Assembly: GCA_028288365.1 (NCBI GenBank)
Contig: JAQBNU010000085.1
Span: 1 to 37,155 of the forward strand
Source: Chitinophagaceae bacterium
Lineage (GTDB): Bacteria; Bacteroidota; Bacteroidia; Cytophagales; Cytophagaceae
DNA: 37,155 nucleotides
Direction: 5' to 3'
The translations under genes were made by a program, and so were the position numbers. The notes under the pieces were generated by a model. The model worked only from the letters and a program-made list of their open reading frames with translations, was not told the origin of the DNA and did no database searches. Below are positions 1 to 8,177 of this stretch, one piece after another. Each line of letters begins with the position of its first letter. The first letter of the stretch is position 1.

Positions 1-1
1 A

Positions 2-274
2 GTATCCATTGTACTGGCTCTGTCGCGTGCGATTGGTGAAACAATGATCGTTGCCATTGCTGCCGGTCAACAGCCTAGATTGACTGCCAATCCTTTGGTT
101 CCGATTGAGACGGCAACCACCTACATCGTGCAGGTCACCATGGGTGATGTACCGTATGACTCGCTGGAATACAAAACGATATTTGCTGTCGGAATGACTT
201 TGTTCATCATCACGCTGCTGTTGAACAACATTAGTTTCTGGTTGAAAAAACGCTACACACAAGCCTACCGTTAA
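2..274 (+). CDS. pstC: Phosphate ABC transporter permease PstC, C-terminal end (partial)
   Basis: Only the last ~90 codons are present; the frame is open from base 2 and the start lies left of the window. The opening residues [15 protein letters not shown] are the conserved segment after the EAA loop of PstC/PstA permeases, and a final hydrophobic helix (roughly [19 protein letters not shown]) precedes a short basic tail. PstC pairs with PstA to form the inner-membrane channel that imports phosphate delivered by PstS, powered by PstB. pstA begins 18 bases downstream on the same strand, so this is the usual pstCAB-phoU order. The call relies on the motif plus the neighbours. Confidence 0.92.
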   Translation, partial: VSIVLALSRAIGETMIVAIAAGQQPRLTANPLVPIETATTYIVQVTMGDVPYDSLEYKTIFAVGMTLFIITLLLNNISFWLKKRYTQAYR

Positions 275-292
275 TTCAAATTTTGTAAAAAG

Positions 293-1189
293 ATGACTGG
301 TCAAAAGCAGCCAAAGAAAACATTTGAAAGTAAGGGTAGAACGGTCTATTATCAATGGCAGGATAAGATCTTCAAGTACTTTGCATTAGCGGCAACGTCT
401 ATTGGTCTGATTGTTTTGGTACTGTTGATGTATAGCATCTTGTCCAATGGTCTTGATCGTCTGGATTGGAATTTCATTACATCTCTTCCTTCCAAACGCG
501 CATCCAAAGCCGGTATCTATACCGCCTGGGCTGGTACGTTATGGATCATGTTTTTGACTACGATCATTGCTTTTCCCATTGGTGTATCGGCAGGTATTTA
601 TTTGGAAGAATACAGTTCACGAAACAGACTGGCCAACCTGATTGAAATCAATATCGCGAACTTAGCGGGTGTGCCTTCCATCATCTATGGCTTATTGGGA
701 TTGGAAGTATTTGCGCGTTTCCTGAATCTCGGAGCAAGCGTATTGACGGGTAGTTTGACGCTGGCTCTATTGATTCTTCCTATCATCATTGTCTCTACCA
801 GAGAAGCGATTAAAACAGTTCCTTATACCTTGAGAGAAGCCTCTTTTGCGTTGGGTGCATCGAAGTGGCAAACGATATGGAACCAGGTATTACCGGCTTC
901 TGTACCGGGTATCATTACCGGCGTCATCCTGGCTATCTCCAGAGCGATCGGAGAGACAGCACCGCTCATCGTAATCGGTGCATTGACGTATGTTCCTTTT
1001 GCGCCTACATCGCCGATGGATGAGTTTACGGTCATGCCTATACAAATCTTCAACTGGGTGTCAAGACCGCAAAAAGCATTCGCAGACAATGCCGCCGCCG
1101 CCATCATTGTGTTGTTGAGCATCACCTTTATCATGAATGCCATAGCGGTATACCTGAGGCATCGGTCACAGAAAAAAGTTAAGTGGTAG
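293..1189 (+). CDS. pstA: Phosphate ABC transporter permease PstA
   Basis: 298 residues, a normal length for PstA. A cytoplasmic N-terminus is followed by about six hydrophobic segments. The EAA-type loop that docks on the ATPase is visible around residue 182 (EASFALGASKWQT...LPASVPGI), followed by SRAIGETAPLIVIGA near residue 215, which mirrors the PstC motif. The protein forms half of the high-affinity phosphate channel in the inner membrane. It lies 18 bases after pstC and 18 bases before pstB, consistent with one operon. The ATG at 293 is the first in frame after the pstC stop. In Bacteroidota such operons are commonly induced by phosphate starvation; I see no Pho-box evidence inside the window because the operon start is missing. 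Confidence 0.95.
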   Translation: MTGQKQPKKTFESKGRTVYYQWQDKIFKYFALAATSIGLIVLVLLMYSILSNGLDRLDWNFITSLPSKRASKAGIYTAWAGTLWIMFLTTIIAFPIGVSAGIYLEEYSSRNRLANLIEINIANLAGVPSIIYGLLGLEVFARFLNLGASVLTGSLTLALLILPIIIVSTREAIKTVPYTLREASFALGASKWQTIWNQVLPASVPGIITGVILAISRAIGETAPLIVIGALTYVPFAPTSPMDEFTVMPIQIFNWVSRPQKAFADNAAAAIIVLLSITFIMNAIAVYLRHRSQKKVKW

Positions 1190-1207
1190 TACTTTATCAT
1201 TCTTCAA

Positions 1208-1957
1208 ATGAAAATAGAAGCAAATAATATTCGCGTGAGATACGGCTCAGAACAAGTGCTGAATGGCATCACGATGAGTATCAAGAAAAATACGGTGACG
1301 GCCTTCATTGGTCCTTCAGGTTGCGGGAAGTCTACGTTTCTAAGATGTTTCAATCGCATGAACGATTTGATTGAAACATGCAAAGTAGAAGGAGAGTTGC
1401 TGATTGACGACTCAGATATTTATCATCCGAAAGTCAACATCAACGAGCTGCGTAAGTCTGTAGGCATGGTGTTTCAGAAACCCAATCCTTTCCCCAAATC
1501 CATTTTTGAAAATGTGGCATACGGTCTTCGCATCAACGGTGTCACCAACAAAAAATACATTGAAGAAAAAGTAGAGTGGGCCATCAAACAAGCGGCCCTT
1601 TGGGAAGAAGTAAAAGATAAACTGAAGAAGTCTGCTTTCGCTTTATCCGGTGGTCAGCAACAACGTTTGTGCATCGCTCGCGCCTTGGCTGTAGAACCTT
1701 CTATCTTGTTGATGGATGAACCGGCTTCCGCTTTGGATCCGATCTCTACCACTAAAATTGAAGAACTGATTTACAATCTAAAATCTTCTTATACCATCAT
1801 CATTGTCACGCACAACATGCAACAGGCTACACGCACCAGCGATAAAACAGCCTTTTTCTACATGGGTGACTTGATTGAGTACGATGATACACGTACCTTG
1901 TTTACGAACCCGAAGAAACAAAAAACACAGAATTATATTACCGGAAGATTCGGTTGA
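1208..1957 (+). CDS. pstB: Phosphate ABC transporter ATP-binding protein PstB
   Basis: 249 residues with a complete ABC ATPase signature: Walker [10 protein letters not shown] at residues 35-43, Q-loop in [21 protein letters not shown], signature [16 protein letters not shown], Walker [14 protein letters not shown], and H-loop [10 protein letters not shown]. The PNPFP segment after the Q-loop is typical of PstB rather than of general ABC ATPases. It hydrolyses ATP at the cytoplasmic face to drive phosphate import through PstC/PstA. It sits between pstA and phoU. The C-terminus ([10 protein letters not shown]) also matches the PstB family ending. No anomalies. Confidence 0.97.
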   Translation: MKIEANNIRVRYGSEQVLNGITMSIKKNTVTAFIGPSGCGKSTFLRCFNRMNDLIETCKVEGELLIDDSDIYHPKVNINELRKSVGMVFQKPNPFPKSIFENVAYGLRINGVTNKKYIEEKVEWAIKQAALWEEVKDKLKKSAFALSGGQQQRLCIARALAVEPSILLMDEPASALDPISTTKIEELIYNLKSSYTIIIVTHNMQQATRTSDKTAFFYMGDLIEYDDTRTLFTNPKKQKTQNYITGRFG

Positions 1958-2009
1958 TCCGTATACGCAGTAGTAATTTGTTATCGATGACCTTATAACC
2001 AGCTTGCCC

Positions 2010-2681
2010 ATGAACTTACTCGAAAACGAACTTGGTGAATTAAAAACAGAATTAATGGAAATGACTTCCATGGTAAAAGAGCAGATGGAAAAAACCATCA
2101 AGGCTTTTAATACCTTTGATCACCAATTGGCCGAGGAAGTAATTGCAAATGAAAAACGTGTCAACGGTTACGAGTTAAACATAGACAGCAAATGCGAACA
2201 CATCCTGGCGCTTTTCAGCCCAGTAGCCATCGATCTTCGCTTTGTATTGGCATCCATCAAAATGGTCTCTGACCTGGAACGTATCGGTGACAATGCAGAA
2301 GGTATTTCTTCTTACATCGTTCGTTTTGAAAAACCTTTCGACAAAGATTTGCTGGAGCAATTGCGTTTCAAAGAAATGACAGAAGCAGTCGTTGAAATGC
2401 TGGACATCCTGGTAGATTCTTTTGAAGCAGACAATACCAAATTGGTAAGAACTGTATTTGCAAAGGATGATTTTTTGGATGAAATAAATTTTTCTGCCAA
2501 CCAGGTGTTGGTTGATTTCTTCAAAACATGCAACGATCCTGAAAAAATAACACAGGCGATCTATCTCCTGACCATGATCCGTAAGTTTGAACGTACCGGT
2601 GACTACATTACCAATATTGCCGAAGAGATCATTTTTTATGTGAAAGCCAAAGTGTTAAAGCATAAAAAGAACAAAGCATAG
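2010..2681 (+). CDS. phoU: Phosphate signalling protein PhoU
   Basis: 223 residues from the ATG at 2010. An in-frame TTG six bases upstream (2004) would add two residues, but the ATG is the more plausible start. PhoU is a helical two-repeat protein that links the Pst transporter to the PhoR/PhoB-type two-component system and restrains phosphate uptake when phosphate is plentiful. The PhoU signature region is visible in each half: DLRFVLASIKMVSDLERIGDNAEGI (centre, shown here to place it by its DLERIGDNA core) and LLTMIRKFERTGDYITNIAEE near the end. ERIGD/ERTGD are the metal-binding E-x-x-x-D repeats of the family. It is 52 bases after pstB and 31 bases before a beta-barrel gene on the same strand. 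Confidence 0.95.
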   Translation: MNLLENELGELKTELMEMTSMVKEQMEKTIKAFNTFDHQLAEEVIANEKRVNGYELNIDSKCEHILALFSPVAIDLRFVLASIKMVSDLERIGDNAEGISSYIVRFEKPFDKDLLEQLRFKEMTEAVVEMLDILVDSFEADNTKLVRTVFAKDDFLDEINFSANQVLVDFFKTCNDPEKITQAIYLLTMIRKFERTGDYITNIAEEIIFYVKAKVLKHKKNKA

Positions 2682-2712
2682 ACATTTTTGTGGCGAATCC
2701 TTATCTTGCTAT

Positions 2713-3567
2713 ATGTTGAAATTAGCAAGTAAGGTTTGTTTGCTTCTGTTTGTAGCTCTTTCGTCTGCCTATGCACAGACTACGGCTGTAGATTCTGCAA
2801 AAGTAAAGAAGCAGTATAATCCATGGTTAACCTATTCTTCCTTCAGGGTAGAAAAACTCTTTACAAAAGGATCCTCTCTCTTTGCCGAGTACAGCACACT
2901 CCTCGACTTTCAGGGTGTCAATAAAATCACTCAGGGGGAATACAATTCACTGAATGAAAACTATAGCTCTTTCCTTTGGCTGGGCTACGAACAAGCGTTC
3001 ACGGAACATTGGTACGGTGGTATTTCTGAAAAAGTGAACATCGTCAAAGAAGGATACGGTTCTTTGTTTACTCGTCTGAACGTTGCACACCGTGGGCACA
3101 TCAGTAAACTTTTTTTCTATAAAGAATTTGCCTTTGAATACCTCTCTTACAACAAGGACAACAGTGGCGGCGCAAGACGACCGGTCGAAGGACGCATCTC
3201 TCCCTCTATTGGTTTGGGTTATCGATGGAAATTTGGAAAGCAATCTTTATATGTGGGTGTTAATTATCGTTTCTTTGTCAACTTTGGTATACAGGAAAAA
3301 AGTGTTTTATACGACAAGCGAAAGATTGATCGCACGAAGCTAAAAGCAGAAATTTCTTATCATTTTCTTCCGCATTGGAACATTGGGGCTTATTATTTAC
3401 GGGATACACAATACTACTATACACTTGCCACATACAACGGAAGCGGAGGCGTTATCACACCAGATTATAAGCTCAATAACATCTCGGAAGGAGTAGGATT
3501 TGTGTTGACCTACTTACTTTTCAAGGATAACTCAGATAAATACGTAACGGACCTTCCTGTACGCTAA
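2713..3567 (+). CDS. Putative outer-membrane beta-barrel protein (DUF2490-like)
   Basis: 284 residues starting with a signal peptide (MLKLASKVCLLLFVALSSAYAQ, cleavage expected after AYA-Q or nearby). The mature part is rich in alternating aromatic/polar strands (for example WLTYSSFRVEKLF, SFLWLGYEQAF, SIGLGYRWKFG, LYVGVNYRFFV, WNIGAYYLRD, GVGFVLTYLLF), as expected for a small barrel. The overall look (short strands starting W-Y, then FAEYST) resembles the DUF2490 family, but I cannot confirm this without a profile search. It starts 31 bases after phoU on the same strand, so it may be co-transcribed with the phosphate genes and might be an outer-membrane partner of uptake; that is inference from position only. 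Confidence 0.7.
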   Translation: MLKLASKVCLLLFVALSSAYAQTTAVDSAKVKKQYNPWLTYSSFRVEKLFTKGSSLFAEYSTLLDFQGVNKITQGEYNSLNENYSSFLWLGYEQAFTEHWYGGISEKVNIVKEGYGSLFTRLNVAHRGHISKLFFYKEFAFEYLSYNKDNSGGARRPVEGRISPSIGLGYRWKFGKQSLYVGVNYRFFVNFGIQEKSVLYDKRKIDRTKLKAEISYHFLPHWNIGAYYLRDTQYYYTLATYNGSGGVITPDYKLNNISEGVGFVLTYLLFKDNSDKYVTDLPVR

Positions 3568-3570
3568 AAG

Positions 3571-3930
3571 ATGATTACACTGGTTTATAAAATAGTGTTC
3601 TTCTTATGGAACATGTTCGCTCCTGAGCAGGCTAAAGCAGAAATGCAAAAAGCCCTAAAGGATTTTGTAAACGTATTGGTGCTGCTGATTGCCTTGTCTT
3701 TCATCTTTGGGGCAGGTTTTTTTGCCGGCACTTATTTTCTGGGACAGTGGTTGTTGCTGCATATTCAACAGGCTTTCATTTGTTATTTCTTGGCAGGTAT
3801 CGTCTCGTTGTTCTTCACTTTACTGATTTCTGGCATTGTGTTCCGATATCTTGTTGTTGGGTTTTTCGAACGGTTGCACGATAAAGGAAATGATATATTA
3901 ACGGCATTTACACCCCATAGAAAAGTATGA
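3571..3930 (+). CDS. Small membrane protein, function unknown
   Basis: 119 residues. The N-terminal ~30 residues include an amphipathic stretch (EQAKAEMQKALKDF); two long hydrophobic segments follow at about residues 33-55 and 67-93, and a short charged C-terminal tail ends in PHRKV. The layout (amphipathic N-terminus, helical hairpin) recalls small holin-like/phage_holin_3_6-type bacterial membrane proteins, but I do not recognise a family with confidence. It starts 3 bases after the barrel gene stop, and its own stop overlaps the ATG of the next gene (ATGA at 3927-3930), so translation of the two is probably coupled. This argues that the protein is real and works with, or is at least expressed with, the GGGP-synthase homologue. 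Confidence 0.75.
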   Translation: MITLVYKIVFFLWNMFAPEQAKAEMQKALKDFVNVLVLLIALSFIFGAGFFAGTYFLGQWLLLHIQQAFICYFLAGIVSLFFTLLISGIVFRYLVVGFFERLHDKGNDILTAFTPHRKV

Positions 3931-4691
3931 CCATTCATGAACAACTCGTCAGTAAAAAACAGCAGAAGAAAAAATCTTTTGCCGTTCTTCTTGATCCGGA
4001 CAAGCTGTCTTTACAGGCGTTCCAAAAGATCATACGTTTAGGAATAGAATGCAGGGTAGATTATTTTTTTATTGGTGGAAGTTTATTGGCTGGAGACAAT
4101 TTGCATGAGCTGGTGTTAGAAATAAAAAGCAGTACATCAATTCCAGTGATTCTTTTTCCAGGCAACAACCTGCAGATTGATCCCAGTGCAGATGCCATTC
4201 TTTTTCTTTCACTCATTTCCGGAAGAAACCCCGAATACCTCATCGGACAGCAAGTAGTAGCGGCTCCTATATTGAGAAACACACGACTTGAAATCTTATC
4301 TACGGGTTACATGTTGGTGGATTGTGGTGAGCAAACAACGGTTTCCTACATCAGCAATACAACACCTATCCCTTATGAAAAGTCAAGTGTAGCGGCTTGT
4401 ACAGCCATGGCGGGAGAAATGCTGGGAATGAAATTGATTTTCTTAGACGGTGGCAGCGGTTCTCAAAAACCGATCAGTCGTAAGATGATTGCTACGATAC
4501 GAAAAGTGGTAGATGTACCGATCATTGTCGGCGGTGGAATCAACTCCCCCGGAAAAGCCGTTGATGCCTGGCTTTCCGGAGCAGATGTAGTAGTAGTAGG
4601 AAATGGAATAGAAAAAGATCCGAACCTTTTGATTGAAATTTCTGAAAAGGTTCAGGAGTTGAATGCTGCGTCTGCGTCAGACATTCATTAG
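3927..4691 (+). CDS. Geranylgeranylglyceryl phosphate synthase family protein (PcrB/GGGPS, group II-like)
   Basis: 254 residues, a TIM-barrel prenyltransferase family that joins a polyprenyl diphosphate to sn-glycerol-1-phosphate to form an ether lipid precursor. Seen: LLDPDK at residues 21-26 (start of the first strand and Mg/diphosphate site), FIGGSLL at 48-54, LFPGNN at 76-81, FLDGGSGSQKPIS at 172-184, and phosphate-binding loops VGGGI at 201-205 and VVVGNGIE near 225. Archaeal and group II bacterial members usually read YLEAGSGA at the fourth strand; here the acidic residue is Asp (D174) instead of Glu. Bacteroidota homologues are known to be active GGGP synthases, although their cellular lipid product is poorly defined. 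It overlaps the upstream gene by 4 bases and the convergent AraC gene by 15 bases at the stops. Confidence 0.88.
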   Translation: MTIHEQLVSKKQQKKKSFAVLLDPDKLSLQAFQKIIRLGIECRVDYFFIGGSLLAGDNLHELVLEIKSSTSIPVILFPGNNLQIDPSADAILFLSLISGRNPEYLIGQQVVAAPILRNTRLEILSTGYMLVDCGEQTTVSYISNTTPIPYEKSSVAACTAMAGEMLGMKLIFLDGGSGSQKPISRKMIATIRKVVDVPIIVGGGINSPGKAVDAWLSGADVVVVGNGIEKDPNLLIEISEKVQELNAASASDIH

Positions 4692-5600
4692 CGATTCACG
4701 ACGTCTCATTTTACCGGCTGGTATACCAAACATCATTTTGAATCGGCGACAGAAGTAAGCCGTGTCTTTATAGCCTACATCGATTCCTATTTCACGTATG
4801 CTTTTCTTGGTCGTTCTTAATAAGTCTACAGCCATTTCCATGCGTTGGTATTCGATGTAATCCTGAGGATTGATACCGGTGAGCATTTTGAAATATTGAC
4901 CGACATAATCTTCCGATACGTTAGCTACGTTAGCCAGCATCTTGTTGGAAAGATCTCCACCCAAATGATTTTTAATGTAAGCAAAGATATCCAGCAAGCG
5001 TGGATCTTTGAAGTAAGTACTGTTGGTGGCCAACTTCTCAACAAATAAATTTTTAGTGAGAATGTAGCGTACGATTTCAATGACAGAACGATCTGTATTC
5101 AAACCGATAACACGATTCTTGCCGGCATTGTTGGACAAGTCTTCAATGACTGTTTCATGAACCACAGAAGCCAATACAGGATACTCCGTGATGGAGAAGA
5201 AAGGAATATCAAGTGAAGCAAAGAAGTTTACTGAATCAAATACTTTTGTTTCAAAAGAGATGAAACAGAAAACAGTTTCATGCCCATCTATTTTGTCTAA
5301 AGATTTCAGTGTTACCAAATGCTTATCACGTTGCGTCAGCAAATCTTCATTGGTCAGTTGTGCAGAGAACTTACTGCCAAAACAAATGGCAGCAGGTTTG
5401 CCACCAGGTACAAACAACAAGTCTCCTTCATTGAGCTTGGTTTTTTCTTCACCAAAATATATTTCTCCTTTCAGCAACAGAATAAGTGTATTGCTGACAT
5501 CATAGTAATTTAATACCGTCAAAGGTTGTATCACCTTTGTCGCTCGCGATCTTAAGAACCGAACATTTATCGATTCGATTATCTTGTTGTATTCTTCCAT
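4677..5600 (-). CDS. AraC-family transcriptional regulator with cupin-like sensor domain
   Basis: 307 residues. The N-terminal ~100 residues form a cupin-like sensor fold (LLLKGEIYFGEEKTKLNEGDLLFVPGG, identified by its GEIYFG and EGDLLFVPGG strands). The C-terminal ~95 residues carry two helix-turn-helix motifs of the AraC family: MLANVANVSEDYVGQYFKML and then IREIGIDVGYKDTAYFCRRF with the ending FGIPAGKMRR in place of the usual FG-PsxyR. This makes it a DNA-binding regulator with an unknown effector. It is alone on the minus strand, convergent with the GGGPS gene, and followed upstream by a 168-bp AT-rich gap (5601-5768) before the acyl-CoA dehydrogenase stop. The target genes cannot be read from the sequence. 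Confidence 0.9.
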   Translation of the reverse strand: MEEYNKIIESINVRFLRSRATKVIQPLTVLNYYDVSNTLILLLKGEIYFGEEKTKLNEGDLLFVPGGKPAAICFGSKFSAQLTNEDLLTQRDKHLVTLKSLDKIDGHETVFCFISFETKVFDSVNFFASLDIPFFSITEYPVLASVVHETVIEDLSNNAGKNRVIGLNTDRSVIEIVRYILTKNLFVEKLATNSTYFKDPRLLDIFAYIKNHLGGDLSNKMLANVANVSEDYVGQYFKMLTGINPQDYIEYQRMEMAVDLLRTTKKSIREIGIDVGYKDTAYFCRRFKMMFGIPAGKMRRRESLMNV

Positions 5601-5768
5601 AGGATTTAATCTATATTAAATCTACAAATAAAAATTAAAAAGTATTGTACAAAACTAATATAAAGATATAAAAACAACTAATAATTGGTTAATAAAAAGC
5701 TACTTCCGTTAGTTAAAATTGGAAAAAAGGGATATTAAGGTGTTTGGAACATCAAAATTTAAATGTTA

Positions 5769-6908
5769 TTATTTAAATAAACCACGTGCAATCACTATTT
5801 TTTGTATTTCAGAGGTGCCCTCGTAAATCTGTGTGATTTTCGCATCACGCATCATTCTTTCAACATGAAACTCTTTTACAAAACCATAGCCACCGTGTAT
5901 TTGTACGGCTTCGGTTGTAATGTCCATCGCAGCTTTTGAACTGTAGAGCTTAGCCATCGCAGAAGCTTGCGTATAGTCCTTGCCCTGGTCCTTTAGCCAT
6001 GCGGCTTTCAGGCAAAGCATACGTGCGGCTTCAATGCGCGTGGCCATGTCTGCCAATTTAAATTGTACATCCTGGTGTTCAAAGATGGGTACACCGAAAG
6101 CTTTTCTTTCCTGACTGTAGGCCAGTGCTCTTTCGTATGCACCAGAGGCAATCCCTAAGGCCTGTGAGGCAATACCGATGCGGCCTCCATTGAGCGTCTG
6201 CATGGCAAACGAAAATCCAAATCCATCGTCACCGATGCGATTGTTTTTAGAAACATTCACGTTTTGAAACATGAGTGAATGTGTATCAGAAGCTCTGATG
6301 CCCATTTTATTTTCTTTTTTACCCACTACAAATCCTTCTGCCCCTTTCTCTACAATCAGGGCATTGATGCCTTTGTGCTTTTTCTGTTTATCTGTTTGTG
6401 CAATCACCAAATAAATGGAAGCAGAGTTGCCATTGGTGATCCAGTTTTTTGTTCCGTTGATCAGGTAATGATCTCCCTGATCTTCTGCAGTGGTCTGCTG
6501 AAACGTCGCGTCAGATCCGGCTTCTGGCTCTGACAAGCAAAAGGCGCCGATCTTTTCACCGCTTGCTAAAGGCTTTAAATAGTTGCGTTTTTGTTCCTCG
6601 TTTCCGAAATGCTCCAGTCCCCAACATACCAGTGAATTATTCACTGACATGCATACTCCAACAGACGCATCTACTTTGGAAATTTCTTCCATCGCCAATA
6701 CATAGGATACAGCGTCCATGCCTCCTCCGCCGTATTCGGGAGAAACCATCATCCCCATGAATCCCAGTTCGCCTAGTTTTTTTATCTGAGCGGTAGGAAA
6801 CTCTTGCTTCTCGTCTCTTTCGATGACACCAGGCAGTAACTCGTGTTGTGCAAAATCTCTTGCGGCATTTCGCACGGCAAGTTGTTCTTCTGTCAATTTG
6901 AAAATCAT
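5769..6908 (-). CDS. Acyl-CoA dehydrogenase (short-chain/butyryl-CoA type)
   Basis: 379 residues, full family length. It oxidises acyl-CoA to trans-2-enoyl-CoA with FAD, passing electrons to ETF. Seen: YGGGGMDAVSY (N-terminal domain), the FAD/substrate signature CLSEPEAGSDA and the flavin-binding WITNGNSASIYLV in the central sheet domain, and QIHGGYGFVKE plus QIYEGTSEIQKIVIAR at the C-terminus. The catalytic base is the Glu of IYEGT at residue 363, the position used by short/medium-chain enzymes rather than the isovaleryl type. The chain-length preference is inferred from general similarity only. It stands alone: a terminator separates it from the peptidase gene upstream, and 168 bp separate its stop from the AraC gene start. 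Confidence 0.93.
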   Translation of the reverse strand: MIFKLTEEQLAVRNAARDFAQHELLPGVIERDEKQEFPTAQIKKLGELGFMGMMVSPEYGGGGMDAVSYVLAMEEISKVDASVGVCMSVNNSLVCWGLEHFGNEEQKRNYLKPLASGEKIGAFCLSEPEAGSDATFQQTTAEDQGDHYLINGTKNWITNGNSASIYLVIAQTDKQKKHKGINALIVEKGAEGFVVGKKENKMGIRASDTHSLMFQNVNVSKNNRIGDDGFGFSFAMQTLNGGRIGIASQALGIASGAYERALAYSQERKAFGVPIFEHQDVQFKLADMATRIEAARMLCLKAAWLKDQGKDYTQASAMAKLYSSKAAMDITTEAVQIHGGYGFVKEFHVERMMRDAKITQIYEGTSEIQKIVIARGLFK

Positions 6909-6930
6909 GAGGATTTCGTTTGTCCGATTT

Positions 6931-6978
6931 AAATTAAAAAAATAAACGGAGAACTGCTCAAAAAGTTGTTCTCCGTTT
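6931..6978 (-). terminator. Rho-independent terminator of the pan/rfaE2/peptidase run
   Basis: Arms AAACGGAGAAC (6944-6954) and GTTCTCCGTTT (6968-6978) are perfectly complementary over 11 bp around a 13-base loop. Read on the minus strand, the stem is followed by a T-rich run (complement of 6931-6943). It lies 25 bases beyond the stop of the Zn peptidase gene and before the start of the acyl-CoA dehydrogenase, so it closes the five-gene minus-strand run. Confidence 0.85.
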
Positions 6979-7003
6979 GTAAGATTAAATCTTTCTTAGG
7001 CTT

Positions 7004-7699
7004 TTAGTCGTTGCTTCTTCCCATGAATAAAGAGATGTAATACAACAGTTGAGCCAATGATCCTATGGCTGCTACGACGTATGTAAGAGCGGCCCATTTC
7101 AAGGCATCTTTGGCCATGGCATGTTCCGATGCTGTTACAACTCCCTGCTGATCAATCCAGGCCAACGCTCTGTTGCTGGCATCAAACTCTACAGGTAAAG
7201 TGATGAGCGCAAACATTGTAATGACGATGTTACAGGCAATGATGATCTCCAATATAAACGGAATGGAAGTTGAACCTACCAGAAATATACCGCCAAACAT
7301 CAGGGCGATCATCAGAAAGTTGAGTATGCGTGCACTCACATTTTGAAAAGGAACAAGCACCGATCTGAAATGCAGCCATGTATAAGCTTTGGCATGTTGC
7401 ACAGCGTGTCCACATTCATGGGCCGCTACAGCGGCAGACGCAGCACTGTTGCCGTAATATACATCGTGACTTAAGTTGACGGTTTTGTCCGCAGGATTGT
7501 AATGATCGGTCAGACGACCTTCCACAGAAATCACCTTGACTTCGCGGATGTTATAGTAGGCCAACATTTTTTCTGCTATTTCTTTGCCTGTTAATCCGGA
7601 TTGAAGTGGGACTTTTGAATACTCTTCAAATTTGGATTTTAAGCGATGGCTCACATACAAGCTTACCAACAACGTGATAATACTGATTATGATAATCAT
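7004..7699 (-). CDS. Membrane-anchored zinc metallopeptidase (YugP/Zn_peptidase_2 family)
   Basis: 231 residues. An N-terminal membrane helix (residues 2-17), then the zinc-binding motif HECGH at residues 94-98 inside AAVAAHECGHAVQHA, then three or four further hydrophobic segments towards the C-terminus. The segment SVEGRLTDHYNPADKTVNLS before the HECGH is typical of this family (seen here around residues 58-77). Physiological substrates of the family are not established. It is the last gene of the panC-panD-TM-rfaE2-peptidase run: its ATG is 4 bases past the rfaE2 stop, and a strong terminator follows. No truncation or missing ligand motif. Confidence 0.92.
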   Translation of the reverse strand: MIIIISIITLLVSLYVSHRLKSKFEEYSKVPLQSGLTGKEIAEKMLAYYNIREVKVISVEGRLTDHYNPADKTVNLSHDVYYGNSAASAAVAAHECGHAVQHAKAYTWLHFRSVLVPFQNVSARILNFLMIALMFGGIFLVGSTSIPFILEIIIACNIVITMFALITLPVEFDASNRALAWIDQQGVVTASEHAMAKDALKWAALTYVVAAIGSLAQLLYYISLFMGRSND

Positions 7700-7703
7700 G
7701 GTC

Positions 7704-8177
7704 TTACTGTTTTAGTTTAGAGACAATATTGGTCGTTGAATAACCCGCCACTAAAGGGATGGTTTCCACTTTACCTCCATGCTCCAAAACAAAATCTGCG
7801 CCAACTATCTTATCGATGCTGTAGTCGTTTCCTTTGACTAAAATGTCAGGTATTAAGGCTTCAATGACTGACAAAGGTGTCTCTTCACCAAACAATATGA
7901 CAGCATCTACAAAACCAAGAGAAGCAATGATGCGTGCTCTGGCATATTCATTATTGATCGGCCTTTCAGGACCTTTTAATTTACTTACCGATTGATCAGT
8001 GTTCAAGGCCACAACCATTTTCTGACCTAGTTGACTAGCCTTTTCCAGGTAGTCTACATGTCCCAGGTGAACAATATCAAAACAGCCGTTGGTAAACACG
8101 ACTTCGTTACCTTCGTCTTTCCAGTTGTTGACCAACTGCTGCGCTTCGTCAAGTGAAAGGATCTTACGCTCTGTCAT
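7704..8177 (-). CDS. rfaE2: D-glycero-beta-D-manno-heptose 1-phosphate adenylyltransferase (RfaE2 domain, stand-alone)
   Basis: 157 residues, a single nucleotidyltransferase domain. FTNGCFDIVHLGHVDYLEKA contains the H-x-G-H signature at residues 37-40; LNTDQSVSKLKGPERPI and KGNDYSIDKIVGA are typical of the HldE C-terminal/RfaE2 domain. The enzyme makes ADP-heptose for lipopolysaccharide core. In enterobacteria this domain is fused to a heptose-7-phosphate kinase (HldE); here it is separate, as is common in Bacteroidota. No kinase partner is in the window. The start overlaps the end of the upstream membrane-protein gene by 14 bases, suggesting translational coupling. Confidence 0.9.
   Translation of the reverse strand: MTERKILSLDEAQQLVNNWKDEGNEVVFTNGCFDIVHLGHVDYLEKASQLGQKMVVALNTDQSVSKLKGPERPINNEYARARIIASLGFVDAVILFGEETPLSVIEALIPDILVKGNDYSIDKIVGADFVLEHGGKVETIPLVAGYSTTNIVSKLKQ

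Noticed and set aside
2004-2012. TTG start at 2004 for phoU
   Set aside because: The ATG at 2010 is 2 codons downstream and fits the family start (MNLLENEL); TTG is not needed.
5601-5768. AT-rich 168-bp gap as a possible gene, origin or island edge
   Set aside because: No open frame, no repeats beyond AT-richness, and no integrase or tRNA nearby; it looks like ordinary promoter space for the AraC gene.
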